Positions 43,069-51,287 of a DNA stretch of 64,000 bases are shown piece by piece. Where the stretch lies: the NCBI GenBank assembly GCA_902787185.1, contig CADAFP010000023.1, positions 26,409 through 90,408 of the forward strand, read 5' to 3'. How positions within the stretch are numbered: position 1 is the stretch's first letter; every line of letters starts with the position of its first letter. Source of the DNA: an uncultured Bacteroidales bacterium (lineage in GTDB: Bacteria; Bacteroidota; Bacteroidia; Bacteroidales; Muribaculaceae). The position numbers were made by a program, and so were the translations under genes. Below the pieces are notes generated by a model. It worked only from the letters and a program-made list of their open reading frames with translations. It was not told the origin of the DNA and did not search any database.

Positions 43069-43100
43069 TAGGCTTTAGGCATTAGGCTTTAGGTGTTAGT
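43069..43100. repeat. Second TAGG array, 7 bp period
   Basis: TAGG at 43069, 43076, 43083 and 43090 and TAGT at 43097. It includes a 20-bp exact copy of part of the array at 42304-42349. Confidence 0.9.
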
Positions 43101-43177
43101 TTTTTCAGTTTTTCATTTTTTGTGCTGTATTGACGTTCATTCGCTGATTGGATGGCGTTAACATCGTGTGGATGTGC

Positions 43178-43207
43178 TTGCAAGATGTAGATTTTTTGCT
43201 ATATTTG
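43178..43207 (+). promoter_or_regulatory. Promoter of the 1659-residue surface protein gene
   Basis: TTG (43178-43180), 19 nt, TATATTTG (43200-43207), 49 nt before the ATG. Confidence 0.75.
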
Positions 43208-43256
43208 CGGGCAAAACCAGTATAATACGTTTAATTCTATAATCAAAATCATCATT

Positions 43257-46200
43257 ATGGGTAAGAAAACCATGTTTTTGCTTGCTGTGGCCATGCTCTT
43301 GCTGTGGCCATCACAGGTGAGGGCCCAGGATTCGCCTCAGCAGCCCGTGGACTTGACCACCAGAATGGCCAGGACCACGCAAGACGGACTGAGGAAGGTG
43401 AAGAATCTGCCCTCCAAGAAAGTTGACGCCCGCGCCTCACAAACCGATGAGGTGACTGTGCCGACGGCTCCTTCCGCCAAAAAGCGGGAAGCCGTCCTGA
43501 AGACCAAGGCTCAAGAAGCCGCTGCCATGTCCAAGGTGAAGGACAAAAAGGAAACCGCCATCAAGCGAATGGCCCATCAGCCTGCCGCAAGGACGAGCCT
43601 GAGGGGCAAGCATGCGCCTCAACGCGCCGGGGAAGTGCGTGACGATGATGGCGTGATTATCAAGCCCGCCGACGGCCAGCGCAAAATCTACAACCGCTCG
43701 GGAAATGCGCTGATTTATGATCCTGACGGCGACTCCTGGCTGCTCACCGAGCAGTCCGGCAAGGTGCATGTCGTGTTCTGCGACAACGGCGATGTCTATA
43801 TCAGGGACCTCATCTCCACCTATCGCAACAACGTTTGGGTGAAAGGCTCCTTGAGCGGCAACACGATTACCATTCCCACAGGGCAGCTGGTGAACTATGA
43901 GAGTTATGCCGAGGTGCCTTATGCCATCTATTGGGGTGTGAAGGAAGGTCGCGACTTCGTCCGGAACGATGCACGTGAGGCCATCACCTTTACCATCGAC
44001 GGTGACATGATCACGCTCGAAGGCTCTGATGAGGAGAACATCATCGGCGTGTTCTATGAGTACGACGGCAACTCGTTCTTCTCCAACTTTGGCGACTATG
44101 AGAGCGTCTATGCCTTCGACCACGACTTTGTGCCCCTGGATGTGGTGACGGTGACGCCGCCGGCTGGCCTGGAGACCGAGACGTGGTACACCCGCGGTCA
44201 TTACTACGAGGGCTCGTCGGTGCCTTTCCGCGGTCAGGTCAATCTGGGCTTTGACGGCAACGACGTGTACCTGCAAGGCTTGTTTGCCAATTATCCTGAC
44301 GCATGGATGCATGGCGTCATCAACGACGGCACCGTGACCTTTGGCGGTATGCAGGTGCTGGGCGAATTGGACGGCCAGACCATTTATGCCGTGGGTTACA
44401 ACGGCGACCTCCTGATGTCCTATGAGATGGCCTATGACGAGGAGGGTGGGGTATTCACCTCGCTCGTCGAACTGCTTGCCAACGACAATGACGAGAATGT
44501 GAATTATGACGTCTGGATTGAGGATTTGACCATCAGCCGTGAGGATCCCTTCAAACCCATTGAGGACTATCCCTACCTGAACACCTTCCAGACCACCGAC
44601 GACCAAGAGGCATTCACCATCATCGACGCCAACGGTGACCACGACACCTGGGATTTCGCCTACAATAGCGACGATAACTGGTTTGCTCGTTACACCTACA
44701 ACGAGAGCTTTGACGCTGACGACTGGCTGATTTCGCCTGCCTTCCATTTCGAGGCCGGTAAGCAGTACTGCCTGACCTTTGACACCTGGAACAAGGGCTT
44801 TGACGAGCGCATCGAGGTGATGGCTGGCAACGAGGCCACGCCCGAGGGCATGACCATCCAGGTCGTGGAGCCTACCGACGTGCTGTGGGAAGAGCCCCAG
44901 CAACTCGAGGCCAAGATTACGGTCACCGAGACGGGAACCTATTACATCGGTTTCCATGCCATCTCGACCGCCGACATGAACAAGCTCTTTGTTGACAACG
45001 TGATGGTTGACGTCTATGATGTGGAGGCCCCTGCCGCTCCCACCGACTTGACCGCCGTCCAGACCGAAGAGCAGCTTGAGGTGACCCTCAACTTCACGGC
45101 CCCTGTGGTGAAACGCAATGGCGAGCCCTTGTCAGGCAATCTGGACAAGGTTGAGCTCGTGCGTGACGGTCAGGTCATCCACACCTTCGAGGACGTGGCT
45201 CCCGGCGCAGCGTTGACCTGGGTGGACAATGGCGACGATTTGACCCTGGGTCTGCACCAGTATTATGCAGTAGCCTATAACGAGAAGGGCGCTGGCGACA
45301 AGAGCGAGGTTGTGCCCGTGAAAATCATTGTCACGCTCAATGTGCCCTATACAGCCGATTTCACCCAGCCCGAGACCATCGACATCTTCACGGTGATTGA
45401 TGCCAACGAGGACGGCTGCACATGGAATTGGGATGACACTTACAGGACCAATTACAATTACAGTGCTGACAACGACGCTGATGACTATCTTGTCACATTG
45501 CCCATCCAGTTGGAGGCACACAAAAATTACGAGGTGGTTGTCAATGCCCGTAATTCAGGTGTTGAAGAGCGCTTTGAGGTGCTGCTGGGCACCGAGCCCA
45601 CGCCTGAGGCCATGACCACCACGGTCATCGGGCCCACCGATGTCACCACCTATGATGACATGGGCGAGGAATATGAGGGCATGTTCTCGGTAAATGAGGC
45701 CGGCAAGTATTACCTGGCCATCCATGCCATCAGCGATGCCGACGCCTATCGCCTCATGGTGAATTACATCAGCATTGACTTTGGCGCAGAGCCCACGGCT
45801 CCTGCCGCTCCCGCCATCAGCGTTGTTGCTGACGAGCTGGCCGCTTTGCAGGCTACGGTCACCTTGACGGCTCCCAATGATGCGATTAACGGCGACCCGT
45901 TGACCGGCAACCTGACACGCATCGACATCCTGCGTGACGGTATCGTTGTCGGCAGCGTTGAGGACGTCGCTCCCGGCGCCACCGTTACCTATGTTGACGA
46001 GCCTGATGTCGTGGGTGACCACACCTACCAGGCCATCGCCTACAACGAGTCGGGCAAGGGCCTGAAGAGTGAAAAGGTGACCGTCTATGTCGGTCCCGAT
46101 GTCCCGGGTCCTGTCGAGAACCTCACGGCTGCCGATGGTGGCGACATCGTGGCCCTGAACTGGGACAAGGTGGGCAACATCGGCGAGAATGGTGGCCCGG

Positions 46201-48236
46201 TGAATCCCGCCACGGTCAACTACCTCGTCTGGAGCACCTTTACCGAACAGGGATGGACCGACTATTCCATCGAGAAGAATGAACTGCTCGCAACGCTCAC
46301 CGATGCCGACGCCTATGACGTGCCCTTCGACACCGACGAGGGCGAACAGCGTGTGGAGTACTGGATTGTAGAGACCCGCAACGAGGCCAACGCCGAGTAT
46401 GAAGGCCAAAGCTCAACGACTGGCCTGCTGGTAGGCGCCCCCTATGAGTTACCCCTTGTCGAGGGCTTCACCGATGATGAGCTGCACTACTTCTGGGAGA
46501 CCAACGGCACAATCATGATTTCGCCTGAATCCAGCGACGATGATGGCTCCTCGATGGCGCTGCTCACCGAGGAAGAGGGCATGGTACACTTCATCTCGGG
46601 CAAACTCGACCTTGAGGGACTTGCCAACCCGACGCTCCTGTTTGACGTGGCCAGCCCCGACCTCCGTTCGCTGGCAGTTGTCGGCAGTGTTGACGACGGC
46701 GAGTTCACCGTCCTTCAAAATATCACGGTGGGTGACGACTTCACGCAGGTGAAGGTGCCCCTGACCGCGCTGCAAGGCGGCCGCTATGCCCGCGTCGGCC
46801 TCGTGGCAGAGTATGAATACGCCTCCGAGATTGATCCTTGGGAGGGTGAGCTGATTTCGCTTGGCGACATGCTCCTGGTGGACAATATCCACATCGCCGA
46901 CCTGTATCAGCATGACCTGTCGATATCGGTTAGTGCTCCCTCAAGCGTTGTGGCAGGTAACAATGCTTCCATCACGGTTACCGTGACCAACCAGGGCGAG
47001 AATGCGGCTAACGGCTTCGAAGTGCTGATTACGGCAGGTGACAAGATGCTGCTGGATGTGACCCCCAACCAGACGCTGCCTTCCTTCACGTCCTGGACCC
47101 AGACGGTTGATTTCCCGACCTCGGTTCTTGACGAAGCCGGCGATGTCGAGATTGTGGCCCGCGCCATCTATGACATGGACCAGCAGTCCGCCAACAATGA
47201 GGCTCTGACCTATATCACCATTATCGAGCCCGCTGTGCCCGCACCCACCGACCTCGTCGTCGAGAAGGAGGCAGGCAGCAACGACCTCGCACTCTCGTGG
47301 ACCGCTCCCGATACCGCTGGCGCGATGCGCGTGACCGAGGACTTTGAGGACACCGACGCATTCCCCGAGTTCAGCCTGGGCGGCATCACTGCCTCGCACC
47401 ACTTTGGCGGCTTCGGCGACTGGTCGCTCTATGACGGCAACGGAACGATGTGCTACAGCTTCACTGGCTTTGAAGTTCCCAACCTGGGTGATCCTATGGC
47501 TTGGATGGTCTTCAACTCCATGTATGAGCTGTTCCCCGTCGAGGTGGGTTCGGTCTATGAGCCCCACAGTGGCAACCAGTTGCTGCTGTCCACCTGCACG
47601 TCCGAAGGTGAGCCCATCCCCGCTACCGACCACTGGCTCATATCGCCCGAGTTGATGGGCAATGAGCAGGAAATCAGCTTCTTTGCACGCGTGATTACGG
47701 ACAACTATGGCTATGAGGCCTTTGAGGTGCTCTATTCGACCACCGACGACGATATCGACAGCTTTACCTCGATTGAAGAGGTTTGGCTCGATGCTACCGA
47801 CTGGACTGAGTACACGTTCACGCTCCCCGAGGGCACGAAGTACTTTGCTATCCGCCACACGGCACAAGACATCTTCGGTCTCATGCTGGACGATGTCACC
47901 TATGAGCGTGGCGCATCGGCTCCCGTGGGCTACAACATCTATGTCGATGGCGAACTGGTAGGCAGCACTCCAGAAACCACCTATGACATGTCCGCTTCGG
48001 GCCTGGCTACCGGTGAGCACACCTTTGCGGTGACTGCCGTCTATGAGGGCGGCAAGGAGTCTGCTCCCGCTACGGCTGTGATAGACCTGACCAGTGGCAT
48101 CAACGAGATTACCCTGGATGGTCAGCCCGTTGACGTGTACACCATCGATGGCCGCTTGGTACGCCGCCAGGCCACCAGCCTTGAGGGCTTGAAGGGCCTC
48201 TATCTGGTAGGCAACAAGAAGGTCTATATCAAGTGA
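43257..48236 (+). CDS. Giant secreted choice-of-anchor J surface protein
   Basis: 1659 residues. It has a signal peptide (KTMFLLAVAMLLLWPSQVRA) and a Lys/Ala-rich linker (about 30-125). A beta-rich region (140-430) is followed by choice-of-anchor J modules (DDWLISPAFHFEAGKQYCLT near 490; DDYLVTLPIQLEAHKNYEVV near 745; TDHWLISPELMGNEQEISFF near 1460). Fibronectin III-like units lie between them, and a CARDB-like segment (SISVSAPSSVVAGNNASITV) near 1225. The tail (INEITLDGQPVDVYTIDGRL, then KKVYIK) matches the type seen at 26604. It is probably an outer-surface adhesin or cell-wall-debris binder; the ligand is unknown. Paralogous to the gene at 23593-26604. Confidence 0.82.
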   Translation: MGKKTMFLLAVAMLLLWPSQVRAQDSPQQPVDLTTRMARTTQDGLRKVKNLPSKKVDARASQTDEVTVPTAPSAKKREAVLKTKAQEAAAMSKVKDKKETAIKRMAHQPAARTSLRGKHAPQRAGEVRDDDGVIIKPADGQRKIYNRSGNALIYDPDGDSWLLTEQSGKVHVVFCDNGDVYIRDLISTYRNNVWVKGSLSGNTITIPTGQLVNYESYAEVPYAIYWGVKEGRDFVRNDAREAITFTIDGDMITLEGSDEENIIGVFYEYDGNSFFSNFGDYESVYAFDHDFVPLDVVTVTPPAGLETETWYTRGHYYEGSSVPFRGQVNLGFDGNDVYLQGLFANYPDAWMHGVINDGTVTFGGMQVLGELDGQTIYAVGYNGDLLMSYEMAYDEEGGVFTSLVELLANDNDENVNYDVWIEDLTISREDPFKPIEDYPYLNTFQTTDDQEAFTIIDANGDHDTWDFAYNSDDNWFARYTYNESFDADDWLISPAFHFEAGKQYCLTFDTWNKGFDERIEVMAGNEATPEGMTIQVVEPTDVLWEEPQQLEAKITVTETGTYYIGFHAISTADMNKLFVDNVMVDVYDVEAPAAPTDLTAVQTEEQLEVTLNFTAPVVKRNGEPLSGNLDKVELVRDGQVIHTFEDVAPGAALTWVDNGDDLTLGLHQYYAVAYNEKGAGDKSEVVPVKIIVTLNVPYTADFTQPETIDIFTVIDANEDGCTWNWDDTYRTNYNYSADNDADDYLVTLPIQLEAHKNYEVVVNARNSGVEERFEVLLGTEPTPEAMTTTVIGPTDVTTYDDMGEEYEGMFSVNEAGKYYLAIHAISDADAYRLMVNYISIDFGAEPTAPAAPAISVVADELAALQATVTLTAPNDAINGDPLTGNLTRIDILRDGIVVGSVEDVAPGATVTYVDEPDVVGDHTYQAIAYNESGKGLKSEKVTVYVGPDVPGPVENLTAADGGDIVALNWDKVGNIGENGGPVNPATVNYLVWSTFTEQGWTDYSIEKNELLATLTDADAYDVPFDTDEGEQRVEYWIVETRNEANAEYEGQSSTTGLLVGAPYELPLVEGFTDDELHYFWETNGTIMISPESSDDDGSSMALLTEEEGMVHFISGKLDLEGLANPTLLFDVASPDLRSLAVVGSVDDGEFTVLQNITVGDDFTQVKVPLTALQGGRYARVGLVAEYEYASEIDPWEGELISLGDMLLVDNIHIADLYQHDLSISVSAPSSVVAGNNASITVTVTNQGENAANGFEVLITAGDKMLLDVTPNQTLPSFTSWTQTVDFPTSVLDEAGDVEIVARAIYDMDQQSANNEALTYITIIEPAVPAPTDLVVEKEAGSNDLALSWTAPDTAGAMRVTEDFEDTDAFPEFSLGGITASHHFGGFGDWSLYDGNGTMCYSFTGFEVPNLGDPMAWMVFNSMYELFPVEVGSVYEPHSGNQLLLSTCTSEGEPIPATDHWLISPELMGNEQEISFFARVITDNYGYEAFEVLYSTTDDDIDSFTSIEEVWLDATDWTEYTFTLPEGTKYFAIRHTAQDIFGLMLDDVTYERGASAPVGYNIYVDGELVGSTPETTYDMSASGLATGEHTFAVTAVYEGGKESAPATAVIDLTSGINEITLDGQPVDVYTIDGRLVRRQATSLEGLKGLYLVGNKKVYIK

Positions 48237-48270
48237 AATAGACAATACTGAACCACAGTATCCAACCCTT

Positions 48271-48315
48271 ACCCGTGGGGGTGCAGCAACCAACCTGCAT
48301 CCCCACGGGTGTGTT
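48271..48315 (+). terminator. Strong intrinsic terminator
   Basis: A 16-nt arm at 48271-48286 (ACCCGTGGGG...) pairs with 48295-48310 (...CCCCACGGGT), one wobble, followed by GTGTTTT. Confidence 0.85.
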
Positions 48316-48368
48316 TTACCGACGCGACAAAATAAAGGGCAGGGTGGGGTGAGATGGGGCGTTGAAGT

Positions 48369-48399
48369 CTTAACAAAACATAAAAGTGAGTTTGTTAAG
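48369..48399. promoter_or_regulatory. 9-bp perfect inverted repeat upstream of hxlR-type gene
   Basis: CTTAACAAA (48369-48377) and TTTGTTAAG (48391-48399), loop 13 nt. It lies 58 nt before the -33 box of the HxlR gene; operator or weak terminator. Confidence 0.35.
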
Positions 48400-48456
48400 G
48401 CGTTGATTTGTCCAATTCTAACATCAAGGTGCGTAGCAAACATTTCGGGCGGTTCA

Positions 48457-48486
48457 TTGTCATGTCAACCAACGTTAGTAACTTTG
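48457..48486 (+). promoter_or_regulatory. Promoter of the HxlR/cupin pair
   Basis: TTG (48457-48459), 19 nt, TAACTTTG (48479-48486), 48 nt before the ATG. Confidence 0.7.
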
Positions 48487-48534
48487 CAACCGAAACGAGA
48501 GAAAAGTTAGTATAACTGAAAATCAGAACGAAAT

Positions 48535-48915
48535 ATGTTACGAGACATTATAGTTGATTCTCATTTTCCTGACTGCCCGATACGCAATATCCTGTCGCGC
48601 ATCAGCGACCGCTGGTCGATGCTGATCCTGTACACGCTCGATGGTAAGGACACGGCGATGCGCTATTCCGACATCCTCGTGGCTATCCCCGACATCTCAC
48701 AGAAGATGCTCACCGTGGCGCTGCGCAACCTGGAAGCCGACGGGCTGGTGCTGAGGCAGGCCTATGCCGAAATACCGCCGCGGGTGGAGTACAGCATCAC
48801 CGAGCGTGGCAAGTCGCTCATGCCGCACATCAACAGCCTGATAGAGTGGGCACTGGCCAACCTAGCCGACATTTTAAATGATCGCAAGAATTATTCATCC
48901 AATAAAAACCATTAA
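48535..48915 (+). CDS. HxlR-family transcriptional regulator
   Basis: 126 residues. Winged helix-turn-helix with the family signature: CPIRNILSRISDRWSMLILY near the start, MRYSDILVAIPDISQKMLTV as recognition helix and EYSITERGKSLMPHI for the wing. HxlR proteins sense electrophiles, disulfide stress or quinones, often by one Cys; here Cys occurs near residue 15. It is in an operon with the cupin 16 bp downstream and probably regulates it. Confidence 0.92.
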   Translation: MLRDIIVDSHFPDCPIRNILSRISDRWSMLILYTLDGKDTAMRYSDILVAIPDISQKMLTVALRNLEADGLVLRQAYAEIPPRVEYSITERGKSLMPHINSLIEWALANLADILNDRKNYSSNKNH

Positions 48916-48931
48916 TCACATTTACTACACA

Positions 48932-49387
48932 ATGAAACAGATTGAAAAGATTGCACAGGGTGCAAATTATGCCGCCATCAACGTTGGCCGCATCAGCGAG
49001 ATTATCGAACACGAGTTGCCCATGGGCCCGGACTTCACGATTCAGGGCAAGGTCTTCGGCGGGCAGGTCGTTGGCGCCGCTGCCAGCGAGTTCTCCTTCC
49101 AGACGCTCGTTCCCGGACAGGACAGCGGTTTCCTGCACACCCACAAGACGCACGAGGAGCTCTACTTCATCCTGCGTGGCGAGGGGCAGTACCAGGTCGA
49201 TGGTGAAATCTTCCCCGTCAGCGAGGGTAGTGTCATCCGCGTGTCACCCAACGGCAAACGCGCGCTCAAGAACACCGGCAACGAAAACCTGACGATGCTC
49301 TGCATCCAGTACAAGGCCACCCCGTTCACCGAGGCCGACAGCCCCATGACCGACGGCATCATCCTGCAAGACCCCCTCAACTGGTAA
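48932..49387 (+). CDS. Cupin domain protein
   Basis: 151 residues from the Met at 48932. It is a single cupin with HTHKTHEELYFILRGEGQY (metal ligands) and VSPNGKRALKNTG. Cytoplasmic, substrate unknown. It is co-transcribed with HxlR, so a redox or electrophile response is likely. Its last codons (PMTDGIILQ...PLNW) are duplicated 1.47 kb downstream. Confidence 0.87.
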   Translation: MKQIEKIAQGANYAAINVGRISEIIEHELPMGPDFTIQGKVFGGQVVGAAASEFSFQTLVPGQDSGFLHTHKTHEELYFILRGEGQYQVDGEIFPVSEGSVIRVSPNGKRALKNTGNENLTMLCIQYKATPFTEADSPMTDGIILQDPLNW

Positions 49388-49760
49388 AGCCAATTTTGGG
49401 CGTCTTTTAGACTTTGAATCAACTCCATGATTTTGCGGAAACTGAAACCGCAGGATTATGGAGTTGGTTTTAATAGTGTGTATTTATCTTCCCCAAACCT
49501 GAACGCATCGGCAGCTTTCGAGACCGACACAAGCAAGGTCTTCGAGGTCGTATTGTCACAGTCCTTCCTCGAATACGGCCTGTGGCAGGACTACGGCACG
49601 GGCCGCGAGACGCCCCGTGGCAACAGTGGAGATCTTGGCAGAGCCAAGCGTCGCCAGCGCCGCAGCTGGTTCTCCCGCAAGTTCACGTCTCAGTCATTTC
49701 ACTGAGGATTTCTACAAGGATAACATCGATAAAGATTTTTGTGGCATCTTGATGTGATTG
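49343..49760 (+). repeat. Direct repeat, left copy (cupin 3' end plus phage-like remnant)
   Basis: Bases 49343-49760 match 50816-51200, starting inside the cupin gene and running through the remnant. Small indels and substitutions separate the copies. The unit flanks the AT-rich gene at 49907-50653. Confidence 0.85.
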
Positions 49761-49763
49761 GAT
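49427..49763 (+). pseudogene. Remnant of a phage structural-type protein, copy A
   Basis: The frame reads SVYLSSPNLNASAAFETDTS, SQSFLEYGLWQDYGTGRETP and RGNSGDLGRAKRRQRRSWFS, then a frameshift; the continuation DFYKDNIDKDFCGILM is in another frame. The text YGLWQDYGTGRE with RGN and a RRxWFS block resembles C-termini of small proteins in Bacteroidales prophages (from memory). No start with a normal leader. Confidence 0.55.
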
Positions 49764-49875
49764 CGGGATTATAGCAAATCATAAATATTTTGTCAATAAT
49801 CATTGTAATTATACACGGGTCACGAATTCCGCCTGTTTTTTTATATCAAAAAAGTATACATTTTAATAATTTTAG

Positions 49876-49883
49876 TAACTTTG
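49876..49883 (+). promoter_or_regulatory. -7 box of the AT-rich gene
   Basis: TAACTTTG, 23 nt before the ATG at 49907; no clear -33 TTG. Confidence 0.4.
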
Positions 49884-49906
49884 CGAATTATGATTATTTG
49901 GCCGCT

Positions 49907-50653
49907 ATGAAAACATATGTAATAGAAGCAATTAAACGCATCAAACGATTCAGTGAAAAGTTTGATGTTTCCACTACATTATGTGATAAGACTTGGATTG
50001 TTTTTAATGACACGGGCGAAAAAGAAGTTTATATTTTTCAGCATGATGGTTCTGTGTTTATTACAACAGATGGTGTTGGTATAAAAGGTGAATGGCACTG
50101 GATTTCAGCCAATAAATCTCTTGTTATAAACAGTGATGGTGCCGTCATTATGCTCCATCCAGAATTTGTTGACAACACAATTCTTGCTTTAACTTTAGAC
50201 GGAACAGATGAAATGGCTTTTCTAATAGAACAGGACAATAAGGAGGCATTTATAGCAAAAACTCTTATTCAATTAGAGCAGTATTTAATTGAAAAAGAGC
50301 AGAAATTGATATCTGAATCTAATCGTAAAGTTGAAAAAGAAAATCAAAAAAGAGAACAAGAACTCAGACTAAAAAAAGAGTTTGAGAGAGAAGAAGAGAC
50401 AAAACGACAGGCAAGAGAGCTGTCTCATATATTAACTAGCAAAATGGATAGAGTAATCCTATTAGCTACAATACTGGCACTTCCTCTCATAATAGTATTG
50501 ATATTTATTGAAAATGATTATCGAGAACTTGCTATATCGCTCCTATTAATGGTTTATTCCATTCTTATATTAGTTATTCACCACAAAAATTCAAAGACAA
50601 TAGAAAAATGGAAAACTGAACATCCAGATGATCCAAGAAGCAAATATCTTTAG
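49907..50653 (+). CDS. AT-rich gene for a predicted membrane protein, function unknown
   Basis: 248 residues. The first 110 are beta-rich (KTWIVFNDTGEKEVYIFQHD, GEWHWISANKSLVINSDG). A charged coiled coil (about 120-185, many Lys/Glu) follows, then two membrane segments (VILLATILALPLIIVLIFI and LAISLLLMVYSILILVI) and a short tail. Base composition is much more AT-rich than the neighbours, which points to transfer. It lies between the two copies of a direct repeat that holds phage-like remnants. No family recognised; a defence or lysogenic-conversion cargo gene is only a guess. Confidence 0.75.
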   Translation: MKTYVIEAIKRIKRFSEKFDVSTTLCDKTWIVFNDTGEKEVYIFQHDGSVFITTDGVGIKGEWHWISANKSLVINSDGAVIMLHPEFVDNTILALTLDGTDEMAFLIEQDNKEAFIAKTLIQLEQYLIEKEQKLISESNRKVEKENQKREQELRLKKEFEREEETKRQARELSHILTSKMDRVILLATILALPLIIVLIFIENDYRELAISLLLMVYSILILVIHHKNSKTIEKWKTEHPDDPRSKYL

Positions 50654-50744
50654 TCATTAGTCATTATTCTCAAAAATCGTATCTTTTATCCTACTGGCCA
50701 ATCGAAGTAGCTTTACGAAAAGAAATTGCAAAACCGCTTTGATT

Positions 50745-50815
50745 ATGATTGACGTTCAACAACTGACCTCGTTGATTTCCACGTTCCGCGTCGAGACCAA
50801 GAAAGAAGAACCTCA
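50745..50815 (+). pseudogene. Remnant start of a second phage-type protein
   Basis: An ATG opens MIDVQQLTSLISTFRVETKK, which resembles the N-terminus of a short protein found in Bacteroidales prophages. After about 23 codons it is joined to the duplicated end of the cupin gene in a different frame. Confidence 0.45.
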
Positions 50816-51238
50816 GCCCCATGACCGACGGCATCATCCTGCAGGAGCCCCTCAACTGGTAAGCCAATTTTGGGCGTCTTTTAGACTTTGAATCAACTCC
50901 ATGATTTTGCGTAAACCGCAAGATTATGGAGCTGATTTTTTAATAGTGTATTGATCTTCCCCAACCTGAACGCATCGGCTGCTTTCGAGACCGACACAAG
51001 CAAGGTCTTCGAGGTGGGATTGTCACAGTCCTTCCTCGAATACGGCCTGTGGCAGGACTACGGCCCCGTGGCAACTCTGGCAATCTTGGCAGAGCCAAGA
51101 AACGCCAACGCCGCCGTTAGTTCTCCCGCAAGTATTACGCCTCGGTCATGAATTTGAAGGAGTTCTATGAAGAGAACATCGGGGCCACGTTCACAGGCCT
51201 GATTTCTGATTTTGCCCGGCGTTGTAATAACAGACAAT
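50816..51238 (+). pseudogene. Direct repeat, right copy: cupin 3' end and phage-like remnant B
   Basis: Starts with the last codons of the cupin (PMTDGIILQEPLNW, stop) and continues with a second copy of remnant A. In this copy 14 bp are missing after DYG and a Trp codon has become TAG (RRR-stop-FSRKYYASVMNLKEFYEEN). The decayed frame runs on to FTGLISDFARRCNNRQ and a stop at about 51238. Confidence 0.7.
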
Positions 51239-51287
51239 GAAATTTTCACTAATTTTGTGACGGAGTTTTTTGATTGTTTATAGTAAT

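Larger units (their letters stand above)
42314..43256. other. 0.94-kb non-coding segment with repeats and hairpins
   Basis: No protein is supported. It holds the TAGG arrays at both ends, a chain of mini-hairpins (42474-42687), two copies of an AATTATAGTTTTTATAGTGTG motif (about 42372 and 42593), a perfect palindrome (42834-42858) and the promoter of the next gene. Confidence 0.7.

Noticed and set aside
43437-48443. Long open frames (about 500 codons) antisense to the giant surface protein
   Set aside because: They run exactly opposite a strong secreted-protein gene, have no domains or leaders, and follow from its codon bias.
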